NCBI GenBank assembly: GCA_039111635.1
Contig: JBCAQO010000003.1
Coordinates: forward strand, 310,001 to 374,000
Length of the DNA: 64,000 nucleotides
Direction of reading: 5' to 3'
Origin: Heterobasidion occidentale
Taxonomy: Eukaryota; Basidiomycota; Agaricomycetes; Russulales; Bondarzewiaceae
The notes beneath the pieces are model-generated. The model did not search any database and was not told where the DNA came from. It saw only the letters and a program-made list of their open reading frames with translations. Positions within the stretch are counted from its first letter, which is position 1. Each line of letters starts with the position of its first letter. A program made the translations under genes and the position numbers. Shown piece after piece: positions 43,668 through 56,800 of the stretch.

Positions 43668-46600
43668 TTCTGGTTCGAGTGTGAGGGATCAATCGATCAC
43701 GTGCGAGGAAGTCGTTCCGCTCTTGCCAAATCAGCCGCTCTGTCCAAAATCCAGATGGCATGACCACGTCTGGATGATTAAACAAACTGCTGATCAAATG
43801 GCGTTGACATAGATGGCTTCGGCCCTTGTCTACCATTAAAATCGAGGTTTTCCGCACAAGCAGGCTTCTCAGAAAGCCGTACTTGCTCGGACATTTCTCA
43901 GGCAGCGCCGTGAATTTTCTCGGGGGCGGTCAGTCATCTGTCTTCCCTATCTGTGATGTATAGGCCAATGGTTCAGATAGATGTTGCCTTGGATTTACTG
44001 GATGATACGGGTATCCCGATCGCCGACCTCAATGTCAAGATCAACCTCTCGCTCGTTTCTGACTCTGCACGAGATACAATGGGAAGGTCGATGCAGCCAT
44101 CTCTCGTCTAGATGATAGTTTGTTTCTCAAGATCTCCAAATTTAACAACGATACGTCCGCAATCATGGCCACAGGCGCGAGTTCCTCCGTAGAAGCGGTT
44201 GTCAGCTGCATACCATCTCTTGGACAGGCATTCGAAGCGGCGGTGAAGATTGCTCGCACATTTAGTGACGTGCGTCTATCTCACTTTTTCGTCTTATTGT
44301 CCTTGACCCCTTCTGTATCGCAGGCTCATCCAATATTGAAAGTTTCGTGCACGGTTCTCTTTTTAGTGTACGAGGTGCGTAGTCCTGTGTTGTGATATCA
44401 TAGGAATGTTGTTTACGATAGGATCCTTCGAAGGCGTGGAAAGATGAGGTACTCTAGGATGAGTCTGTTCGTGATCTAACGGAGTCTCTGCGCGAGATGG
44501 TCTACGCTGCCAATGAGTGTCCAGATCTATCAGTCCTCAAAGGTGCAGAGAACATTATCGAAGCAATCGGCCGGGTATCATTGCAAATTGCTTCTTTCAT
44601 CGACAAGTACGCAAGACGCACCTTCACAAGTGAGTCACTTGCATGGCTCTGTCGGGGTCTTTCGTTTTGTGAGCTTCGTTGAAACTCTCCAAGTTCGGGT
44701 TGTGCGAGATGCTTTGTCCAGGGCCATGAAGACTTGTCTTGAGTCGTTCCAGGCACGCTGCCAAAATCTGATGGCGAAATTTGGCAGTCGGCTCAACATC
44801 GACACGAACAAGGTGGTTCATCAGCTCAAGGACGGGAAGCTTGGTACGGAACTGACCTCTAGCTCGGTCTATATATTGTGAGGCCAACTGATGCATTGTT
44901 TGCGCCATCAGTTGAGCGGCACGAGAAAATTCTGGAATAGTTGAATGCACCTGATCCTTCGCAAAACTACAACAATGCGCGAGAAAAACATCAAGAAGGT
45001 ACCGGCTCCTGGTTCCTAACTGGAAACGAATTCTCAAATTGGAAGGTCAGTTCGGGATCGTTGTTATGGGTCCATGGCATCCGTACGTATCCTTCGCATT
45101 CCGCGAATCTTGCTTAACTTGGTAGCTGAAACATTGGTCCAGCCGGGTGCGGAAAAACCATTCTATGGTGAGGCTCACTTGGTAGACTTCTTTTGTGTAG
45201 ACTAATCTAACTTCGTCTAGCTCCTCTGTCATTCAAGACATCACGGATCGTTGTGCTTCTGATAGCTCCGCCGCTGTAGCATACTTCTTCCTCGACTCCA
45301 GAGACGCACAAGAAGGTCTTCAGCGCCACGATGGCCTTGTCCGCTCTCTCATCAAGCAGTTTACTCTCCAGTGCAGTACTATGCCCGGTGCGTTAGAGAA
45401 ATTATACGGAAAGGGACATTCACAGCCATCTCTCAAGGCCCTTCATTCCACGCTCCGGCTCATTCTTGGGCTTTTCGAAAACGCATACGTGGTCATAGAC
45501 TCCCTTGATGAATGTTCGCCAAAGTCAATAGCTCATGAAGAGCGCTCAGAGAGGTCAAAGGTTCGCAGTTGGATCAAAGAGACCAGCGACTGGAACGAAT
45601 TTAAGCAGCATACGCATCTTCTTGTGACTACTCGAGATGAACCAGACATACGCCAGTTGCTACAATCGTTAGGTGCCGTCGACGTGCATATCCAAGGCGA
45701 GTTAGTCGACGAGGATATCCGACTATATCTTGAGGACAAGTTACGGACAGACGAAGGGCTGAAAAGATGGAAGCACAAGTCGGAAGACATCCAAGCTACA
45801 GTGCTATCAATGTCTCAGGGAATGTAAGGTCACTCGTTTCTGTGCATGTACCTGTTGCTAACATGCGTTGTGAAGGTTTCGATTGGCCGCTCTGCAGCTA
45901 GAGGAGCTACGAGACTGCCACAGCCCTCGTGAGCTAGCCGAGCAACTAAGCAATCTCCCCCGCACGTTGTACGAAACTTACGACCGAATTCTCTCAAAAA
46001 TCAGCGAAAAGCATCGGAAACCAGCTTTGATGTTCTTTCAATGGCTGGCCTTTTGTGCTCGTCCGCCACGACTGGAGGAACTGGCTGAAGTTATTTGCAT
46101 CGACTTTGAGGCAGACCCCCATCCTCAATTTTGTCCGGATCTGCGGTATAACCCTGAGAGCGTTCTGACTATCTGTATCGGTCTTATCGTCACTTCGCCT
46201 GAAGGTAATGCACAGTGTCAGTCTCGACCCACGATCGTTCTGCTGATGGCTCAAAAAGGAGAGATCAAGCTGGCTCACATGTCTGTCAAAGAATATCTCC
46301 TTTCCTCCTCTGTCCACAAGTTCCGCTTTGACATAAACGAGGAAATGTCGCATTCATTGATTGCGCAGACTTGTCTCGCCTATCTACTTCAATTTGAAAC
46401 CGTCGACATCTTAAATGAGAACACACTCGGCAATTTTCCACTCGCGCCGTACGCGGCAGAGCATTGGATTGATCACGTTCGATCTGGAGCAGATGACGGC
46501 ACCGGCACTCTGCAAACCCTGATCGACAAATTGTTTTCGGCCGACGCAGATGGTCCTTTTATCTCTTGGGTTCGGCTTCATGACCTTGATGCATTCTGGG

Positions 46601-47331
46601 CAGGGATCGACATGAGTCGGATGCCAAGGGGTTCTTGCCTATACTATGCTTCGCTTGCTGGTCTACAGGAAACGTCGTTGAGGCTATTGAGGGGGGGCGC
46701 AAATCCCAACTCGAAGGGAGGGCTCTATGGCGGAGCACTTCAGGCAGCGGTATTGGGAGGTCACGAGGTGATTGTGCGATCACTGCTCGAATGGGGCGCG
46801 GAGGTGAATATGCCGTGTAAGAATTACAGCAGCGCACTGGGGGCAGCGGCATCGCGAGGTCACCAGGAAATTGTGCGACTTCTGCTGGAGGAGGACGCAG
46901 AGGTGAACATGCAAGATGGATATCACGGCAGCGCGCTGAGGGAAGCGGCATCGAAGGGACACGAGGAGATCGTACGACTGCTACTGGAGAAGGGCGCAGA
47001 CGTGAACATGCAAGGTGGAGTTTGCGGCAGTGCATTGGGAGAAGCATCATCAAAAGGTCATGAGGAAATCGTGCGACTCTTGCTGGAGAAGGGCGCAAAG
47101 GTCAACATGCAAGGCGGATGTTATGGTGGCCCACTAGGAGAAGCGGCATCGAACGGTCATCAAGCGATCGTACGAATTCTGTTGGAAAAAGGCGCAGATG
47201 TCAACATGCAAGGCGATATATTTTTGGGCAGCGTACTACACAGCCGTGACAGGCGGATCTGTATCACAACTGGACCACACAATCGACGCCTTCCACTCAA
47301 CCTGGCCTCCCTGAGGTCTTCGTCTACTTTG
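43668..47331 (+). pseudogene. NLR E: decayed NACHT-ankyrin gene, tail fused to NLR F
   Basis: Recognisable homology begins near 43812 (IKIEVFRTSRLL); the first half of the C2-like part is missing. Exon 4 has lost one G at about 44088 (GGGAAGG against GGGAAGGG in F and G), and the conserved Trp before LNAPDPS is a TAG stop at 44938-44940. From the 25-nt Walker A exon (45143-45167, GCGKTIL) through NACHT (AYVVIDSLDEC) and about six ankyrin repeats (45883 onward) the frame is open. The repeats stop near 47220 and run without a stop codon into the 5' region and first exon of F, in the same frame. The N-terminal lesions make a full product impossible. Confidence 0.8.
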
Positions 47332-50300
47332 ATGTCTTCAGGAAACAGTGACACTCAAGGACGCGAACATGCACTGTCCGCATCAGGGCTCGTTGCCCAA
47401 CTGACATGTGAGCTGTTCGTTGTATCTATGGGATAACGCAACGACTGACCTCGTCCATAGGCATTGATATTCAAGGCAAATTTCCGGAGCCAGGACGCGG
47501 CGACCGATTTGTGGTCGTATCCATTGACGATCGAGAGACCTTGAAATCGGAGAAACGCTCTAGCCGTTCACGACTGCATTGGCAGGAGGATCATCGCTTG
47601 TGGGTTTATCATGCCAATGTCGTGATCACTGAGCGATTTGGCCGATTCAATGACATTAACACAGATGTCTCCGGCCCTCATCGACCATCAAAGTCGAAGT
47701 CTTCCGCAAGAGCGTACTGTTTCCCCGAAAGATGTACTTGCTTGGACGTTTCTCGGGAAGCGTCATTGATTTTCTCGGAAGTGGTCAGTCATATATATTG
47801 TCTGCCGTTGAAGTACAACCGATGCTTCAAATAGATGCTGCTATGGACTTGCTGGATGATACCGGTGTTGCTATTTCCGGCGTCAAGATCAAGGTTCTGC
47901 TCTCGCTCGTCTCTGACTCTGCGCAAGATACAATGGGAAGGGTCGATGCAGCGATATCTCGCCTGGATGATAGTATATTTTCAAAGATCTACAAGAGCGT
48001 CGATGCGTCCGCCACAGTCGCCACGGGTGCATATTCATCCGCAGAAGCGGCTAGCAGCTGCATACCATCTCTTGGTCAGGTATTCGAAGCGGTCGTCAAA
48101 ATGGCCCGAACATTTAGTGACGTGCGTCCATCTCACCATCCTCACACTTCATGATCTCACCATCCTTCTATATTGCAGACTCATCCGATATTGAAAGTAT
48201 CATGTACAGTTCTCTTCTCGGTGTACGAGGTGAGTACTTCGTTGTTACAATGTTACAGGAATGTCGTTTACAACGGGCTCCATTAAAGGCGTGGAAAGAC
48301 GAGGTACTTCAGGATCAGTCTGTTCAAAACCTAGCGGAGTCTCTGCGCGAGATGGTCTGTACCGCCAACGAGTGTCCCGACCTATCTGTCATCAAGGGCA
48401 CGGAGGACGTCATCGAAGCAATCGGCCGAGTTTCGTTGGAGATTACTTCTTTCATCGACGAGTACGCAAGACGAACCTTCGCAGGTGAGTCTATTGCATG
48501 GCTTTGTTGGGGTCTTTCGTGTTGCTGAGTTTTTCGTCACAACTCTACAAGTTCGGGCTGTGCGAGATGCGTTGTCCAGTGACATGAAGACTCGTCTTGA
48601 GTCGTTCCAGGCACGCTGCCGAGATCTGAGGGAAAAGTTTAACAGTCGAATAGTCATTGGCATGCACAAGATGCTCAAGGACGGGAAGCTTGGTACGGAA
48701 CTATCCTTCGGCTCGGTCTGAATATTGTAATACCAGCTAATGAGTTGCTTATTACCCAGATGAGCGGCAAGAAAAGATAATGAACTGGTTGAATGCACCT
48801 GATCCTTCACGAAACTATAACAATGCGCGAGAGAAATATCGAGAAAAGACTGGCTCCTGGTTCTTCACTGGAAGGAAGTTTTCACAGTGGAAGAACAGTT
48901 CGGGATCGCTGTTATGGGTCCACGGAATTCGTACGCACCAAATTGTATAACTCTTGCTTGAACGCTGAAACAATTGTTCAGCTGGATGTGGAAAAACGAT
49001 TTTATGGTGAGGACTATGACCAGCGTCTCTAAGTTCGTAGAGACTAACCTGCCTTCATTCAGCTCGTCCGCCATTAAGGATATCATGGAACATTGTGCTA
49101 CTGATCGATCCTCTGCAATCGCGTACTTCTTCTTCGATTCTAGAGGCGCACAAGAAGGACTTCAACGCCATGAAGGCCTTGTCCGCTCTCTCATCAAGCA
49201 GTTTGCTCTCCAGTGCACTACGATCCCCGACGCATTAGAGAAGTTGTACGGAGATGGTCATTCGCAGCCATCTTTCAAAGCCCTCCACGACACTCTTCGG
49301 CTTGTTCTCGGCCTCTTCAAGGATGCATATGTGATCATAGACTCCCTTGACGAATGTCCGTCAAAGCTGATAGCTCACGAAGAGCGTTCGGAGAGGTCGA
49401 AGGTCCGCAGTTGGATGAAGGAAGTCAGCGACTGCAACGAATTCAGGCAGCATACGCATCTTCTCGTGACGAGCAGGGATGAGCCAGACATACGCGAATC
49501 GCTTCAATCACTGGGTGCTGTTGACCTTCCCATCCAGGGCGAGTTGGTCGACGCGGATATTCGACTATATCTTGAGGACAAGTTGTGGACGGACGAAGCG
49601 TTGAAGAAATGGAAGGACAAGTCGGAAGAAATTCAAGCAAAAGTATTATCGATGTCTCAGGGAATGTAAGATCACTCGTTGCTGTACATGGTCCTGCTGC
49701 TAACATGCGTTGTGAAGGTTTCGATTGGCTGCTCTGCAGCTGGAGGAACTCCGAGATTGCCACAACATTCGTGAATTAAGGGACCAAATGAACAATCTCC
49801 CCCGCAGTTTGTACGACACTTACGACAGAATCCTTTCAAAGCTCAGCGACAGGCATCGGGAAACGGCTCTCACGTTCTTGCGATGGCTAGCCTTCTGTGC
49901 TCTCCCACCGCAATTGGATGAACTGGCAGAAGTTATCTGCATCGATTTTACGGCAGACCCACGTCCTCGTTTTTGCCCAGACTTGCGCTATAGTCCTGAG
50001 AGCGTTTTGACGATTTGTTCTAGTCTTATCGTAGCCTCAGCCTCAGGTGATGTGAAAATTTAGCCTCCATCAGCAATTGCTTTACTGACAGTCAACGAAG
50101 GAGAGATCAAGCTGGCGCACATGTCCGTCAAAGAATTTCTCTTTTCCGCTTCCGCCCGCAAACTCTATGGCTATGACATCAATGAGAATATATCGCATTC
50201 GCTGATTGCTCAGACCTGCCTGGCCTATCTACTGCAGTTTGACGCCGTTGATCTCTTAAAAGAGAACACTCTCGAGGATTTTCCGCTTGCACCTTACGCA

Positions 50301-52256
50301 GCAGAGCACTGGATTTCTCACACCAGATCTGCAGCAGATGCTGGCACGGGCACTTTGCAAACCCTTATCGACACATTGTTTTCCACTTCTTCCGATGGTC
50401 CATTCATCTCATGGATTCGGCTTCATGACCTCGATAAACCTTGGGGAGGGTTTGACAGGGAACGGTCACCTGATGGTCCTCGCCTATACTATGCATCCCT
50501 TGCAGGTCTGCTGGAGACATCATTGGCCCTGATAATTGGGGGCGCAAATCCCAATGCCAAGGGAGGAAAATATGGCAGTGCTCTCCATGGAGCGGCATTG
50601 ATGGGCCACGAGCAGGTTGTGCAGCTGCTGCTGGATCAGGGCGCGAACGTGAACCTGCAAGGTGGAGAATACGGTAGTGCACTGTCGGCAGCGGCATCTC
50701 GAGGCCACGAGCAGATTGTGCAACTGCTGCTGGATCAGGGCGCGAACGTGAACCTGCAAGGTGGAGAATACGGTAGTGCACTGTCGGCAGCGGCATCTCG
50801 AGGCCACGAGCAGATTGTGCAACTGCTGCTGGATCAGGGCGCGGACGTGCATCTGCAAGGTGGACGATACGGGAGTGCGCTGCAGGCAGCGGCATCTGGA
50901 GGCCACGAGCAGATCGTGCAACTGCTGCTGGATCAGGGCGCGGACGTGCATCTGCAAGGTGGACGATACGGGAGTGCACTGCAGGCAGCGGCATATCACG
51001 GCCGCGAGCAGATTGCGCGACTGCTGCTGGAGAAGGGTGCGGACGTGAACCTGCAAGATAGAAAGTACGGTCGTGCGCTACACGCAGCAGTATTGGGAGG
51101 CCACGAGCAGATTGTGCAACTGCTGCTGGAGAAAGGCGCAGACGTGAACCTTCAAGTTGGAGAGGACGGTAGTGCGCTGCAGACAGTGGCATCTGAAGGC
51201 TACGAGCAGATGGTGCAACTGCTGCTGGACCAGGGCGCGGACGTGAACCAGCAAGGCGGATGTTGCAGTACTGTGCTGCAGGTAGCGGCACACAACGGCG
51301 ACGAGCAGATGGTGCGACTGCTGCTAGAGCAGGGTGCGGACGTGAATCTGCAAGGTGGACGATACGGGAGCGCGCTGCAGGCAGCGGCATCTGGAGGCCA
51401 CGAGCAGATTGTGCGACTGCTGCTGGAGAAAGGCGCAGATGTGAACCTGCAAGGTGGAGATTACGGTAGTGCACTGATGGCAGCGGCATCTGGAGGCCAC
51501 GAGCAGATTGTGCAACTGCTGCTGGAGCAGGGCGCGGACGTGAACCTGCAAGGCGGATGTTACGGCACTGTGCTCCAGGTGGCGGCATATAACGGCGACG
51601 AGCAGATTGTGCGACTGCTGCTGGAGCAGGGTGCGGACGTGAATATGCAAGGTGGACGATACGGGAGCGCGCTACAGGCAGCGGCATCTGGAGGCCACGA
51701 GCAGATTGTGCAACTGCTGCTGGAGAAAGGCGCAGACGTGAACCTGCAAGGTGGAGAATACGGTAGTGCACTGACGGCAGCGGCATCTGGAGGCCACGAG
51801 CAGATTGCGCGACTGCTGCTAGAGAAGGGCGCGGACGTGAACCTGCAAGGCGGATTTTACGATAGTGCATTACAGGCAGCGGCATCTTGGGGTTACGAGC
51901 AGATTCCGCGACTGCTGCTGGAGCAGGGCGCGGACATGAACCTGCAAGGTGGAAAGTACGGCAGTGCGCTACAGGCAGCGGTATATCGCGGCCACGAGCA
52001 GGTTGTGCGACTCCTGTTAGAGAGTGGAGCAGATCCCAAAGCACTGGGACCGCACGGAAGCATGCTCAAGACAGCACGTCGCCACCAATCGGTGGTCAAA
52101 CTGCTACTCGAGTACGGCGCAGAATGGTTGGATGGAAAAGAGAGTTCGCAGGATAGTGAAGAGAATGGATCGGATGGCGAAGAGGTTGAGTCGGAGGGCG
52201 AAGAGGTCGAGTCGGATGGTGAAGAGGTCAAGTCGGACGGTGAAGAGGATGAATGA
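47332..52256 (+). CDS. NLR F: C2-helical-NACHT-ankyrin protein (1430 aa)
   Basis: Twelve in-phase exons: 47332-47407, 47461-47599, 47665-47783, 47835-48121, 48179-48229, 48289-48484, 48552-48692, 48760-48930, 48982-49006, 49063-49665, 49718-50046 and 50101-52256. The C2-like part has GDRFVVVSIDDRETLKSEKR and TIKVEVFRKS; the helical part has LAESLREMVCTANECPD. Walker A is GCGKTIL near residue 394 on the 25-nt exon; Walker B is AYVIIDSLDEC; the sensor-like motif is VTSRDEPDI. After the winged-helix-like region come 15 full 33-residue ankyrin repeats and a half repeat (about residues 869-1390), highly uniform in DNA sequence. The tail repeats short acidic blocks of the type SDGEEVE. Its promoter is squeezed: E coding sequence ends only about 100 bases before the ATG. 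Confidence 0.88.
50560..52060 (+). repeat. 99-bp tandem array encoding ankyrin repeats of NLR F
   Basis: Fifteen units of 99 bp are nearly identical in places; the units starting near 50641 and 50740 are essentially the same sequence. A three-unit block (from about 51257) is repeated directly after itself (from about 51554), so expansion has worked on single units and on a 297-bp block. Variation gathers at a few codons: the third residue after GG, the residue after SAL, the two residues before GHEQ, and the DQ/EK/EQ pair before GA. Confidence 0.9.
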
Positions 52257-53865
52257 GATGGCGAAAGTGATTGATCTAAATGTCTATTATTTTGCTTGTA
52301 CGAAGATATACACATCATATCTGCGGATTCGGGATTATAATATGAGATCGATGACAAGAGAAAAGAGGTGGGAAATACGGCTCATCGTAGATAACACCCT
52401 GCGTTTCAGCACGCTATATACATCTTGACGCTCCCAAGCGAAACCTTAGCGTACTTACCTTGGACACTCACTTGAAAGCTCTGCAATCGTGTCACCTTGC
52501 CCCTTCAAGCGACCGATGCTTGTGTTCTCAGCGGCTTGCCTGAAGGGAATCGATGTATGCTGTGTATGCGAATAATATTAGCATCCATTAGCGTACAGGT
52601 CTGTGCCTATACGCCCATATCCCGTCTTCAAGTCCTCCTCTCGCGCCGTTCCTCTCCCCTCCCCAACGATCTCATTGGGCTGGCCAGGCTCCCCCTCCAT
52701 CGTACCACGCTCTCCTCCTTGACCATCCTCCTCGCGCAGTCATTGTTATGTTTAGACCCCTTCCTGGCTTGTCAACATCCATCCTACCGCGGCATATCCG
52801 CGCCCGAGGGTATTTGTAACTTCCAGCCATTCCCGATCGCGACAGCCTCAGACGCCACGGAGTCCTGTAAGTGTTCAGCATGGACAATACCTGCGAGAAT
52901 GACTGCAATGGCGAGCAGCCCGTGCGCGGTAAATCGTCTGAAGAGTATGTACGAGGTGCAGTCCATGTCTTCGCGCCTATCTCAGTATGCGTGTGTAGGG
53001 ACCCGCATCAGGTAGAACCCCGCGCAGAGGCGCTGCGATAGTGAGTCAGAGTAAGCCTCGAGGTCGCGCCTGGTCTCGCGGAGAAAAATAATGGTAGTGT
53101 GGTCGTCTGAGAAATGGAAAGGCGTGGTGATTAGGTGAGAGTACAGACGATGAGCATGACTGAAGGAGAAGGATTCTATGTATCAGGCAGACTAGATGAG
53201 ATCAGATAATCAGCACAACAAGCATCGACGCTTGACAGCAGAGGACGGGAGCAGAAAGGAAGGAGGTAAGATATGACCTCGCGCACTTTCCAAGAACCCA
53301 CTGAGAAGTCGGTGAGCTACCTAGGCCGTGGCTCCGTCGCAGACCAGATGAGTAGCATACGCAGAGTGACTTGAGAGACAGCAGGGGATAGCCCAGCAGC
53401 GGCAGGTAAGACCACGGCTCAACCACGGACAGGTAGGACGCCGACTGGACGAGTCTACGAAGTCAAGGACAGCGGTTGTAGTGGGCGTGCTTTCGGGGTT
53501 CGAACCTATTGTAGCAACAGACGTAGTCGGACAGAGATGGTGCTTTTGGGTTTGAAGCTAGAGTGCTAGAAGCCATAGCGAGTCGTCTTCAACTCTTCCT
53601 CTCCAGCATGTGTCCTCTCATCCCAGAAGCAATGGCCATCTCCAAGTCCTTCTTGCCCAATATTTGCCAAGGATATTGTCATTGTGCTGGCGATCAATCC
53701 TTGATGCTCAAACATCTTTCTAGCCCATGAAGTAGAGGGGAAACGAGCCGAGCGCTAGTTTCGGGGCTAAAAGTAGCACAGATATCATGACCACGGTCCA
53801 CAACTGGACCACACAATCAACGCTTTCCACTCAGCGTACCCTCTTTGAGGTCTTCCGCGACATTG
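52257..53865. other. Spacer with degenerate copy of STIMATE gene tail
   Basis: The spacer between F and G holds the left copy of the duplicated segment described below and the presumed promoter and 5' leader of G. The leader word ACAACTGGACCACACAAT at about 53799 also occurs before F (about 47257). No functional gene is seen. Confidence 0.6.
52431..53690. repeat. Duplicated segment, copy 1 (pairs with 59061-60200)
   Basis: Long stretches match the segment after gene G: GCGTACTTACCTTGGACACT near 52449 and 59074, ATCCGCGCCC near 52797 and 59466, and about 250 bases from GAGCTACCTAGGCCGTGGC (53314) against 59857. The part around 52560-53000 also resembles the 3' part of the vacuolar membrane protein gene at 62600-63100 on the opposite strand. 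All copies here are too broken to code. Confidence 0.75.
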
Positions 53866-56800
53866 ATGCCTCCCCCGACTGATGATACTCAAGAACACAA
53901 ACACCCATCGCTATCGGGGCTTGTTGCTCGATTAACAGGTGAGTCGTTTGTTGTAATCTGTGACATCGTGCAAACATGAATTCCATCAATAGGTATTGTA
54001 ATTGAAGGCACCTTTAAAGAGTCAGGACCAGGTGATCGCATTGTGGTTGTATCTGTTGACGACCAAGAGAAGTGGAAATCGAAGAAATGCTCTAGCGGTT
54101 CACGACTGCATTGGCAGGAGGATCATCGCTTGTAGGTTTTCAACGACCACAATCTGATCATCCAGAATAAGAAGGTGTTTATCTAGATGGCTTCGTCCCT
54201 CGTCGAGTGTCAAAGTCGAAGTCTTCCGCAAAAGCAGGGTTCCCGGAAAGGTGCATCTGCTTGGACATTCCTTGGGGAGCGTCGTCGATTTTCTCGGAAG
54301 CGGTCAGTCATATATATTGTCTGCCGTTGAAGTACAACCGATGCTTCAAATAGATGCTGCTATGGACTTGCTGGATGATACCGGTGTTGTCATTTCTGGC
54401 GTCAAGCTCAAGATTTTGCTCTCGCTCGTCTCTGACTCTGCACAGGATACAATGGGAAGGGTCGATGCAGCGATATCTCGCCTGGATGATAGTATATTTT
54501 CAAAGATCTCCAAGAGCGTTGATGCGTCCGCTACTGTCGACACGGGTGCATATTCATCCGCAGACGTGGCTAGCAGCTGCATACCATCTCTTGGACAGGT
54601 ATTCGAAGCGGTCGTGAAAATTGCCCGCACATTCAGTGACGTGCGTCCATCTCACCATCCTCACACTTCGTGTTCTCATTGTCCTTCTGTATTGCAGACT
54701 CATCCGATATTGAAAGTCTCATGTACAGTCCTCTTATCGGTGTACGAGGTGTGTAGTTCGTTGTTGTAATGTTACAGGAATGTCGTTTACAATGGGCTTC
54801 ATCAAAGGCATGGAAAAATGAGTTACTTCAGGATCAGTCTGTTCAAAACCTAGCAGACTCTCTGCGCGAGATGGTTTCCGCTGCCAACGAGTGTCCCGAC
54901 CTATCGGTCGTTGGAGGCACGGAGGATGTCATTAAAGCAATCGGCCGAGTGTCCCTTGATATTGCTTCTTTTATCGACGAGTACGCAAGACGAACCTTCG
55001 CAGGTGAGTCCATTGCATAACTTTGTCGGGGTCATTCATGTTGCTGAGTTCTTCGTTAAAATTCTACAAGTGCGGGCCGTGCGAGATGCGTTGTCCAGTG
55101 ACATGAAGACTCGTCTTGAGTTGTTCCAGGCACGCTGCCGAGATCTGATGGCAAAATTCAGCACTCGCTTAAACATCGACACAAACAAAATCGCTCATCA
55201 GCTTAAGAATGGGAAGCTTGGTAAGCAATCGCCCCCTACTTTGGTCTGTATATCGTGATGTCAACTAATGAGTTGATCGTACCTCCAGCCAAGCGACACG
55301 AGAAGATTCTGCAGTGGTTGAATGCACCTGATCCTGCACGGAATTACAACAATGCACGAGAGAAACATCGAGAAGGGACCGGCTCTTGGTTCCTCACTGG
55401 CATGGAGTTTTCACAGTGGAAGAACAGTTCGGGATCGCTGTTATGGGTCCACGGAATTCGTATGCATCTTCCAGATTGTATAACTCTTGCTTGAACGCTG
55501 AAATACTTGCTCAGCTGGATGCGGAAAAACGATTCTATGGTGAGGACTCCAGGTAGAATCTCTGAACTTGTAAAGACTGATCTGCCTTCATTCAGCTCGT
55601 CCGCCATTGAGGATGTCATGGCTCGTTGTGCTCCTGACCGATCTGCAGCGGTCGCGTACTTCTTCTTTGACTCTAGGGACGCACAAGAAGGCCTTCAACG
55701 CCACGAAGGTCTTGTCCGCTCTCTCATCAAGCAGTTTACTCTGCAATGCACTGCTATGCCAGACGCGCTAGAAGAGTTATACGGAGGTGGACATTTACAG
55801 CCATCCCTCAAGGCCCTTCACGACACTCTTCGGCTCATTCTCGGTCTCTTTACGAACGCATACGTGATCATAGACTCCCTTGATGAATGCTCGTCAAAGT
55901 TGATAGCTCATGAAGACCGTTCAGAAAGGTCGAAGATTCGCAGCTGGATAAAGGAGATCAGCGACTGGGACGAATTTGAACAGCATACTCATCTTCTCGT
56001 GAGTAGTAGGGATGAGCCAGACATATGCCAGTCGCTGCAATCATTGGGTGCTGTTGATGTTTCCGTCCAAGGCGAGGCGGTCGATGACGATATTCGACGA
56101 TATCTTGAGCATAAATTGCGGACAGACGACGAGTTGAAGATATGGGAAGCCAAATCGGAAGAAATTCAAGCAAAAGTGTTATCAATGTCTCAGGGAATGT
56201 ATGATCTTTTTATTTCTATATTCGGCTCCACTGCTAACATGCGTTGTGAAGGTTTCGATTGGCTGCTCTACAGTTGGAGGAGCTACGAGATTGCCACAGC
56301 CTGCATCAATTAATGGAACAGCTTAATAATCTCCCACGCAATTTATACGAAACCTATGACCGAATCCTTGCGAAGCTCAGTGAAAGGGACTGCGACAGTG
56401 CATGGAGATTCCTGCAATGGTTGGCCTTTTCGCCCTGTCCGCCACGACTTGAGGAGCTAGCCGAAATCACCTGCGTTGATCTGGGCGCAAAACCGTACCC
56501 CCGTTTCTGTGCTCGCCTGCGTTACAAAATGGAGCATGTTTTGGTCATTTGTAGTAGCCTTATTGTTAGCTCGGCTGAAGGTATTGTGAACCCTTAGCTT
56601 CGGCGTGGGATAAACTTGCTGATGATTAAAAGGCGAGATCAAGCTGGCGCACTTGTCCGTCAAAGAATATCTCTCCACCTCCTCTGCCCACAAAGTCCGC
56701 TGTATCGACGAGAAGACATCGCACTCGTTGATTGCTCAGACCTGCATCGCCTACCTTCTGCAATTTGACACCGTCGATGTTTTAAGCCGAAACACGCTCA

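Noticed and set aside
50404..52044. 546-codon minus-strand ORF opposite the ankyrin repeats of NLR F
   Set aside because: It is the antisense shadow of a uniform 99-bp repeat: 99 is a multiple of three, so any frame free of stops in one unit stays open throughout.
50560..52060. Regular repeats resembling a CRISPR array
   Set aside because: Units are coding, contiguous and 99 bp without spacers, and the genome is eukaryotic.
53490..53510. GGTTCGAACCT, similar to a tRNA B box
   Set aside because: No A box or cloverleaf around it, and the duplicated copy near 60037 has lost the motif, so it is part of the segmental repeat.
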